Positions 59,358 to 64,000 of a stretch of DNA of 64,000 nucleotides are shown here, in pieces. A model generated the notes under the pieces. The model was not told the DNA's origin, ran no database searches, and saw only the letters and a program-made list of their open reading frames with translations. Numbering within the stretch: the first letter of the stretch is position 1; every line of letters begins with the position of its first letter. Made by a program: the position numbers and the translations under genes. Where the stretch lies: positions 1 to 64,000 of the forward strand of contig NZ_BDAU01000041.1 of NCBI RefSeq assembly GCF_001612615.1. Direction: 5' to 3'. This stretch comes from Nocardia amikacinitolerans NBRC 108937. Lineage in GTDB: Bacteria; Actinomycetota; Actinomycetes; Mycobacteriales; Mycobacteriaceae.

Positions 59358-59945
59358 TCAGGGAGCCAGGGCTTGGAGCAACGTGTCCTGCATCCAGGTC
59401 AACCAGTGGTAGACGTCCAAATGCGGGCCACGCGGATCATCGGGATCCAGATGGTCGGGCGTGTCGGCCTCGATCCCAAGCACGGTGCCCAGCGCGAGCC
59501 GGACGTCGGTGAGCGCGGTGAGCCACGCGTCGGCCTGTTCCGGGGTGAGCACGATCTTGCCGCCGTCCGGCGGGACGGTGTCGAGCACCACCGCGCCCGC
59601 GGCGAGCTTGCTGTCGATGATCTCCGGCTCGTGCAGGCCGCGCAGGGCACTGTTCAAGTCGGCGCGCTCGGCGTCGGGGGACCCCGGCTCGGCGCGGTGG
59701 AAGTCCGGCAGCAGCCGCAACAACCGCGGGTCGTCCGGCGGGGCCGTGTTGCCCGTGCGCAGGCCGGTGAGCGCGGCGAGTTCGTCCTCGGGCGCGGACT
59801 GCGATCGCTCGGAAAGCAGCCCGGACACCGCGCCGACCAGGGAGCGCAGGACTCCGGCCTCTCTCGCGTCCATCTCGGTCCGCAATTTGAGGCCGCTCAA
59901 CGAGTTCTTGCGGCTCCACTTACGCACCGCGCCTGCTCCGTTCAC
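59358..59945 (-). CDS. DUF2017 protein (Rv1332 homologue)
   Basis: 195 residues. It follows clpS directly and carries VRKWSRKNSLSGLKLRTEMD, then AREAGVLRSLVGAVSGLLSE. The C-terminal half has LTPEQADAWLTALTDVRLAL and LDVYHWLTWMQDTLLQAL. Rv1332 is annotated as a probable regulator but no DNA-binding motif is visible here. The neighbourhood suggests a role with ClpS or in proteolysis, which is inference. Confidence 0.8.
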   Translation of the reverse strand: MNGAGAVRKWSRKNSLSGLKLRTEMDAREAGVLRSLVGAVSGLLSERSQSAPEDELAALTGLRTGNTAPPDDPRLLRLLPDFHRAEPGSPDAERADLNSALRGLHEPEIIDSKLAAGAVVLDTVPPDGGKIVLTPEQADAWLTALTDVRLALGTVLGIEADTPDHLDPDDPRGPHLDVYHWLTWMQDTLLQALAP

Positions 59946-59972
59946 GCACGAGCGCCAGGGTAGTCGTACCGA

Positions 59973-60293
59973 TCAGTCGTCCCGCTGCATGGTCGCCCAC
60001 AGGCCTGCCGCGTGCAGTCGACGGACGTCTTGCTCCATTTTGTCGCGCGATCCGGACGACACCACAGCCTTTCCTTCGTTGTGCACCTGCAGCATCAATT
60101 CGGTCGCCTTGGCTTTGCTGTACCCGAAGAGCTTCTGGAATATGTAGGTGACGTAGTGCATCAAGTTGACCGGGTCATCCCACACCACGGTCACCCACGG
60201 ACGGTCCTCCGCCTCCAGGATCTCGGTGTACTCGACCGCTTCCGGAGTCGCCTGTGCCGCCGACAGTGTCGAGTTCGTTTCGCACAAGCTCAT
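59973..60293 (-). CDS. clpS: ATP-dependent protease adaptor ClpS
   Basis: 106 residues from ATG 60293. [20 protein letters not shown] followed by [20 protein letters not shown] is the complete ClpS core. It delivers N-degron proteins to ClpAP/ClpCP. Divergent from pncB with an 84-base gap. Confidence 0.93.
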   Translation of the reverse strand: MSLCETNSTLSAAQATPEAVEYTEILEAEDRPWVTVVWDDPVNLMHYVTYIFQKLFGYSKAKATELMLQVHNEGKAVVSSGSRDKMEQDVRRLHAAGLWATMQRDD

Positions 60294-60377
60294 AACGTCC
60301 AGGGTACGACTCGACTCCGGAGATACAACACCCGCGCACCGCCCGCCCCGCGCGTTCCGCTGGCTACAGTGGCCGGT

Positions 60378-61691
60378 GTGGACCACCGCGACGCCGTCGC
60401 CAGCACCGCACTGCTGACCGACCAGTACGAACTCACCATGCTGGCCGCCGCGCTCGCCGACGGCTCCGCGCATCGCACCTGCACCTTCGAAGTATTCGCC
60501 AGGCGCTTGCCACACGGCCGCCGCTACGGCGTCGTCGCCGGAACCGGACGTTTGCTCGACGCGCTCGCGGACTTCCGGTTCGGCGAATCCGAGCTGGCGA
60601 CCGTCGCCGAATTCCTGGACGAGCGGACGCTGAACTGGCTGCGCGACTACCGGTTCACCGGCGACATCGACGGCTACGCCGAGGGCGAATTGTATTTCCC
60701 GGGTTCGCCGATCCTTTCGGTGCGCGGCAGCTTCGGCGAGTGCGTCCTGCTGGAGACGCTGGTCCTGTCGATCCTCAACCACGACAGCGCGATCGCCTCC
60801 GCCGCGGCGCGCATGGTGAGCGCCGCGGCGGGACGCAGGATGATCGAGATGGGTTCGCGGCGCACCCACGAACTGGCCGCGCCCTCGGCGTCCAGGGCCG
60901 CCTATCTCGCGGGCTTCGACGCCACGTCCAACCTGGAGGCGGTGCGCCGCTACGGACTGCCTGGCGCGGGCACCAGCGCGCACGCCTTCACCCTGCTGCA
61001 CAGCGGCGCCGACGGCGCGCACGAGGCCGCCGCCTTCCGCAGCCAGGTCCAGACGCTCGGCGTCGGCACCACCCTGCTGGTCGACACATTCGACATCACC
61101 GATGGCGTGGCCGCCGCGATCGAGGTCGCGGGCACCGAACTCGGCGGTGTGCGTATCGATTCCGGCGATCTCGGCGTGCTGGCCAGGCAGGTGCGCGATC
61201 AGCTCGACCGGCTCGGCGCGAAGAAGACCCGCATCATCGTCTCGGGTGATCTGGACGAGAACGCGATCGCCGCGCTGCGCGCCGAACCCGTCGACGTCTA
61301 CGGCGTCGGTACCGCGCTCGTCACCGGTTCGGGCGCGCCGACAGCGGGCATGGTCTACAAGCTGGTCGAGGTGGACGGGTTGCCGGTCGCCAAGCGCAGC
61401 AGCCACAAGGAGTCGCGCGGCGGCACCAAGAAAGCCGTTCGGCTGGCGCGCGATACCGGCACCATCGTCGAGGAGATCGTCTACCCGGCGACCGGCCCCG
61501 CGCCCGAGACCGGCGAGTTCGAGGCGCGACAGCTGCTGGTCCCGCTGGTCCGTGACGGCAAGGTCGTCGACGGACTACCGACCTTGGCCGAGAGTCGCGC
61601 GCTGGTGTCGAGCGGTCTGATCAGCCTGCCGTGGGAAGGGTTGAAGCTCTCCGATGGCGAGCCCGCCATTCCGACGACATTCCTGAGCTGA
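60378..61691 (+). CDS. pncB: Nicotinate phosphoribosyltransferase
   Basis: 437 residues from GTG 60378. It makes nicotinate mononucleotide from nicotinate and [24 protein letters not shown] at the N-terminus, [20 protein letters not shown] (with the His that is phosphorylated in the family) and [20 protein letters not shown] with the following [19 protein letters not shown] are diagnostic. Homologue of Rv1330c. A hairpin terminator follows. Confidence 0.94.
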   Translation: MDHRDAVASTALLTDQYELTMLAAALADGSAHRTCTFEVFARRLPHGRRYGVVAGTGRLLDALADFRFGESELATVAEFLDERTLNWLRDYRFTGDIDGYAEGELYFPGSPILSVRGSFGECVLLETLVLSILNHDSAIASAAARMVSAAAGRRMIEMGSRRTHELAAPSASRAAYLAGFDATSNLEAVRRYGLPGAGTSAHAFTLLHSGADGAHEAAAFRSQVQTLGVGTTLLVDTFDITDGVAAAIEVAGTELGGVRIDSGDLGVLARQVRDQLDRLGAKKTRIIVSGDLDENAIAALRAEPVDVYGVGTALVTGSGAPTAGMVYKLVEVDGLPVAKRSSHKESRGGTKKAVRLARDTGTIVEEIVYPATGPAPETGEFEARQLLVPLVRDGKVVDGLPTLAESRALVSSGLISLPWEGLKLSDGEPAIPTTFLS

Positions 61692-61700
61692 GGTAACCGA

Positions 61701-61747
61701 CCCGAGGTGACCTTCACCGTGTCAGGCGCGGTGGTGGTCACCTTGGG
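61701..61747. terminator. Bidirectional hairpin
   Basis: CCCGAGGTGACC (61701-61712) pairs with GGTCACCTTGGG (61736-61747) with one G-T. It lies between pncB and the convergent 69-residue gene, overlapping the latter's stop. Confidence 0.55.
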
Positions 61748-61947
61748 TCGTCGGCGCGTCGGTTGCCGACCGCGGCGAGCAGCAGCACGATCAGTGCCGC
61801 GATCACGGCGACCAGGATTCCGCCTGCCGCGAGGACGACCCATTCGACGCCGCTCGGCCAGTCACCGTTCATGGCAAGCGAGGCGGCGGTGTAGCCAGCG
61901 CCGGACCCGACGGCGATCCCGGCGCACCTCTTCGCTACATGGCTCAT
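61738..61947 (-). CDS. Small membrane protein
   Basis: 69 residues from ATG 61947, with GGAGGAATC directly upstream. A Gly/Ala-rich N-terminus (KRCAGIAVGSGAGYTAA) is followed by one long TM helix (EWVVLAAGGILVAVIAALIV) and a basic tail. Family unknown. The strong ribosome site argues that it is real. Confidence 0.6.
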   Translation of the reverse strand: MSHVAKRCAGIAVGSGAGYTAASLAMNGDWPSGVEWVVLAAGGILVAVIAALIVLLLAAVGNRRADDPR

Positions 61948-62049
61948 GATTCCTCCAGTACGAACCGAATTCGCCGCGTGAGACGAGGCGGCAAGAGGTA
62001 ATCACCGGCGGGGTAGTCTTCGTTTACATCACGCGAAAGGTGTCATGAG

Positions 62050-62619
62050 ATGAACCGGGCGTTGATCATCGTCGACGTGCAGAACGACTTCTGCGAAGGC
62101 GGTTCGCTGGCCGTCGAAGGAGGCGCCGCGGTCGCCGAACGCATCAGCGACCACGCGGCCACCGGCGAGTACGCCGCGGTCGTCGCGACCCGCGACTATC
62201 ACGTCGACCCGGGCGCGCACTTCTCCGCCGACCCGGACTACGTGGACAGCTGGCCCCCGCACTGCCGCGCGGGCACCCCCGGCGCCGAGTTCCACCCGAA
62301 GCTGGACACCGCACCGATCCAGGCCGTCTTCTCGAAGGGCGAATACTCCGCCGCCTATTCGGGTTTCGAGGGCGCGACCGCCGAAGGCGTCATCCTCGCC
62401 GAGTGGCTGCGCGAACACGACATCGACACCGTCGACGTGGTCGGCATCGCCACCGATCACTGCGTGCGCGCCACCGCGTTGGACGCCAGGTCGGCCGGAT
62501 TCGAGACGCGCGTGCTGCTGGATCTGACCGCGGGGGTGGCGCGGGCGACGACCGACAAGGCCATCGACGAGATGCGGACCGCGGGCATCGACGTCGCGGG
62601 GGAACTGCCCGTCCGCTAG
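62050..62619 (+). CDS. pncA: Nicotinamidase/pyrazinamidase
   Basis: 189 residues. The catalytic triad is Asp9, Lys96 and Cys138 (GIATDHCVRATALDA); metal ligands are Asp49, His51, His57 and His71, nearly the numbering of the M. tuberculosis enzyme. It converts nicotinamide to nicotinate, feeding PncB two genes away. The isochorismatase fold is otherwise standard. The product would also activate pyrazinamide. Confidence 0.95.
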   Translation: MNRALIIVDVQNDFCEGGSLAVEGGAAVAERISDHAATGEYAAVVATRDYHVDPGAHFSADPDYVDSWPPHCRAGTPGAEFHPKLDTAPIQAVFSKGEYSAAYSGFEGATAEGVILAEWLREHDIDTVDVVGIATDHCVRATALDARSAGFETRVLLDLTAGVARATTDKAIDEMRTAGIDVAGELPVR

Positions 62620-62874
62620 GCCCTGGCACGAAGTGCGGTCAGGCGGCGACGACAATGCGGCCGGGCGGCGACTGAGCCGCGCAGGCGCCGGACGGCAATT
62701 CGAGGCAGGGCCTGGGCGGCGAGCCGGACCGGCACGTGACTGCACTCGTCCCGGCGCCGTGCCCGCGCAACCGCCGCGTAGCCCAGCCTTACGGACAGCG
62801 ATCGCGCCCGCTCGGCGATCGACCGCTCGTCCCGGCGCGGCCGGACCTCGCAGTGCCCTCTAGGGTCCACCCCC

Positions 62875-63420
62875 GTGGATTACCGATTTCCGGCGAGCGC
62901 CCGCGCCGCCGTCGCCCGAGCGCTCGCCGACGCCGACGACATCGCTCGCGCCGCGGACATCGTCTTCTGGTCCAACCCCGCGACCGAGGAACTGCGCGCC
63001 GACCCGGTCCGTCGCCGCACCGCGCTGCCGCCCGCCTTCGCCAACCTGATGGTGCTCGCCGCGCTGGACGAGCACGTCGACGCGGGTGGCTTCGGCCGCT
63101 ATCTCGCGCGGCGGGTCGACGAACTCCCCTGGCTGCCCGGCGCGCTGCGGGCCGCGGGTATGCCGGGGCTGGCGGCCGCGGTGGTCGTCGCCGGGTACGA
63201 GGCGCTCGCGGAATCGCACGACGACGCCGACCTGGATCGGCTCTGGGACGACGAGTACGCCGTGCTCGACAACCCCGACCAGATCAGGCAGCCGCCGGAC
63301 AACTCGCGCAAGAACCGTGCGGACGCGCTCTACGACGCCAACGAGCCCGCGGATTTCCAGCAATGCGTGCTGGAGTACGCGCGCGCCAACCTGGACGACT
63401 TCGTCCGGCCCGACCGGTGA
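62875..63420 (+). CDS. Hypothetical protein (possibly DUF4375-like)
   Basis: 181 residues from GTG 62875. A helical soluble protein with FANLMVLAALDEHVDAGGFG, then DELPWLPGALRAAGMPGLAA. The pattern of a helical bundle ending in YARANLDDFV resembles DMP19/DUF4375 proteins, but this is a guess. It precedes the dinG-type gene by 32 bases and may be co-transcribed. Confidence 0.65.
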   Translation: MDYRFPASARAAVARALADADDIARAADIVFWSNPATEELRADPVRRRTALPPAFANLMVLAALDEHVDAGGFGRYLARRVDELPWLPGALRAAGMPGLAAAVVVAGYEALAESHDDADLDRLWDDEYAVLDNPDQIRQPPDNSRKNRADALYDANEPADFQQCVLEYARANLDDFVRPDR

Positions 63421-63452
63421 ACCGTGTCGGTGGCGAGCAGTAGGCTGCACGC

Positions 63453-64000
63453 GTGCCCGAACTGCCCCCAGTCTCCGACCTTTTGGCCACCGCCGTGCAC
63501 GCGCTCGGCGGCAAGGAGCGCTCCGGGCAGGTGACAATGGCGGCGGCCGTCGACCACGCGATCGACACCAAGGAGCATCTGGCCGTGCAGGCCGGAACCG
63601 GCACCGGCAAGTCGCTGGCCTACCTGGTGCCGAGCCTGCGGCATGCGGTGCGCACCGGGCGCACGGTGGTGGTCTCGACCGCGACGATCGCGCTACAGCG
63701 CCAGCTGGTGGACCGCGACCTTCCGCGCCTGGCCGAGGCGCTGGCCAAGCCGCTCGGCCGCCCGGCCCGCTTCGCGATTCTCAAGGGCCGCAACAACTAT
63801 CTGTGTCTCAACAAGATCAACAGCGCCATTCCCGACGAGCCTGCCGAAGCCGAGCTCTTCGACGCGTTCGCCATCTCCCGCCTCGGCCGCGAGGTGCAGC
63901 GCCTCAACGACTGGGCGTCCAACACCGAGACCGGCGATCGCGACGAACTCGCGCCTGGCGTCACCGACCGCGCCTGGCGCCAGGTCAGCGTGTCCTCGCG
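63453..64000 (+). CDS. dinG: DinG-type ATP-dependent helicase (5' part)
   Basis: GTG 63453, open to the window edge (182 codons). Walker A is LAVQAGTGTGKSLAYLVPSL; motif Ia is RTVVVSTATIALQRQLVDRD. Around ILKGRNNYLCLNKINSAI is the first Cys of the iron-sulfur cluster seen in XPD/DinG helicases. Homologue of Rv1329c. DinG unwinds D-loops, R-loops and DNA:RNA hybrids. The 3' part lies outside the window. Confidence 0.9.
   Translation, partial: MPELPPVSDLLATAVHALGGKERSGQVTMAAAVDHAIDTKEHLAVQAGTGTGKSLAYLVPSLRHAVRTGRTVVVSTATIALQRQLVDRDLPRLAEALAKPLGRPARFAILKGRNNYLCLNKINSAIPDEPAEAELFDAFAISRLGREVQRLNDWASNTETGDRDELAPGVTDRAWRQVSVSS

Overview
The window is high-GC actinobacterial chromosome with frequent GTG/TTG starts, ATGA stop/start overlaps and an mce locus. 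The block from about 51.9 kb to the right edge follows the gene order Rv1343c to Rv1329c of Mycobacterium tuberculosis. Together with the NRPS and the many P450, TetR, MarR and PadR genes, this points to Nocardia or a close relative. That assignment is inference from gene content and synteny; no database search was made.

Layout. 1-6.7 kb is a loose accessory region: a 23-bp tandem array, a 61-66 bp array, a VIT1-type transporter, a phosphoribosyltransferase, a small stress-type cluster (CsbD, a DUF6131-like peptide, a two-TM protein and an HMA-like mini-protein) with two divergent SigB/SigF-like promoters, and a C-rich degenerate array. 6.7-11.4 kb has an intact but unusual P450, a DUF418 membrane protein divergent from an OhrR-type MarR gene with a clear operator between them, a decayed P450, and a membrane-anchored protein with three Cys-containing repeats. 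11.6-19.7 kb is a complete minus-strand mce operon (yrbEA, yrbEB, mceA-F). 19.9-26.2 kb is mixed housekeeping: cation/proton antiporter, lipoprotein, NUDIX, DDN-like protein, tRNA-His, PhoU-like protein, secreted HNH nuclease, and a truncated MmyB-type regulator ending in a long inverted repeat.

26.2-44.5 kb is a minus-strand biosynthetic unit. It reads: orphan N-terminal adenylation fragment, structured leader with a 43-codon upstream ORF, one 4975-residue NRPS (C-A-T-E-C-A-T-C-A-T-E-TE), then an ABC ATPase and two permeases. Each gene from the NRPS to the last permease overlaps the next by a few bases. The first C domain looks EntF-like, suggesting an acyl or aryl donor supplied in trans and a product of the form acyl-D-aa1-L-aa2-D-aa3, exported by the DrrAB-like transporter. 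Two catalytic domains carry long in-frame low-complexity insertions. No loading enzyme or MbtH homologue was seen.

44.6-51.8 kb holds an FAD monooxygenase, a PadR regulator with an operator, an MFS pump with a large internal deletion, two TetR regulators, a group-2-like sigma factor and an SDR. 51.9-64 kb is conserved housekeeping: a long minus-strand series (clpS, DUF2017, P1 peptidase, mec, cysO, cysM, rhomboid, cAMP phosphodiesterase-like MBL, rph, rdgB) plus pncB, pncA and the start of a dinG-type helicase. murI, which lies inside this series in M. tuberculosis, is absent, and CysO has residues after its diglycine.

A recurring theme is decay and repeat growth: four broken genes and several families of degenerate tandem repeats, some between genes and two inside the NRPS.
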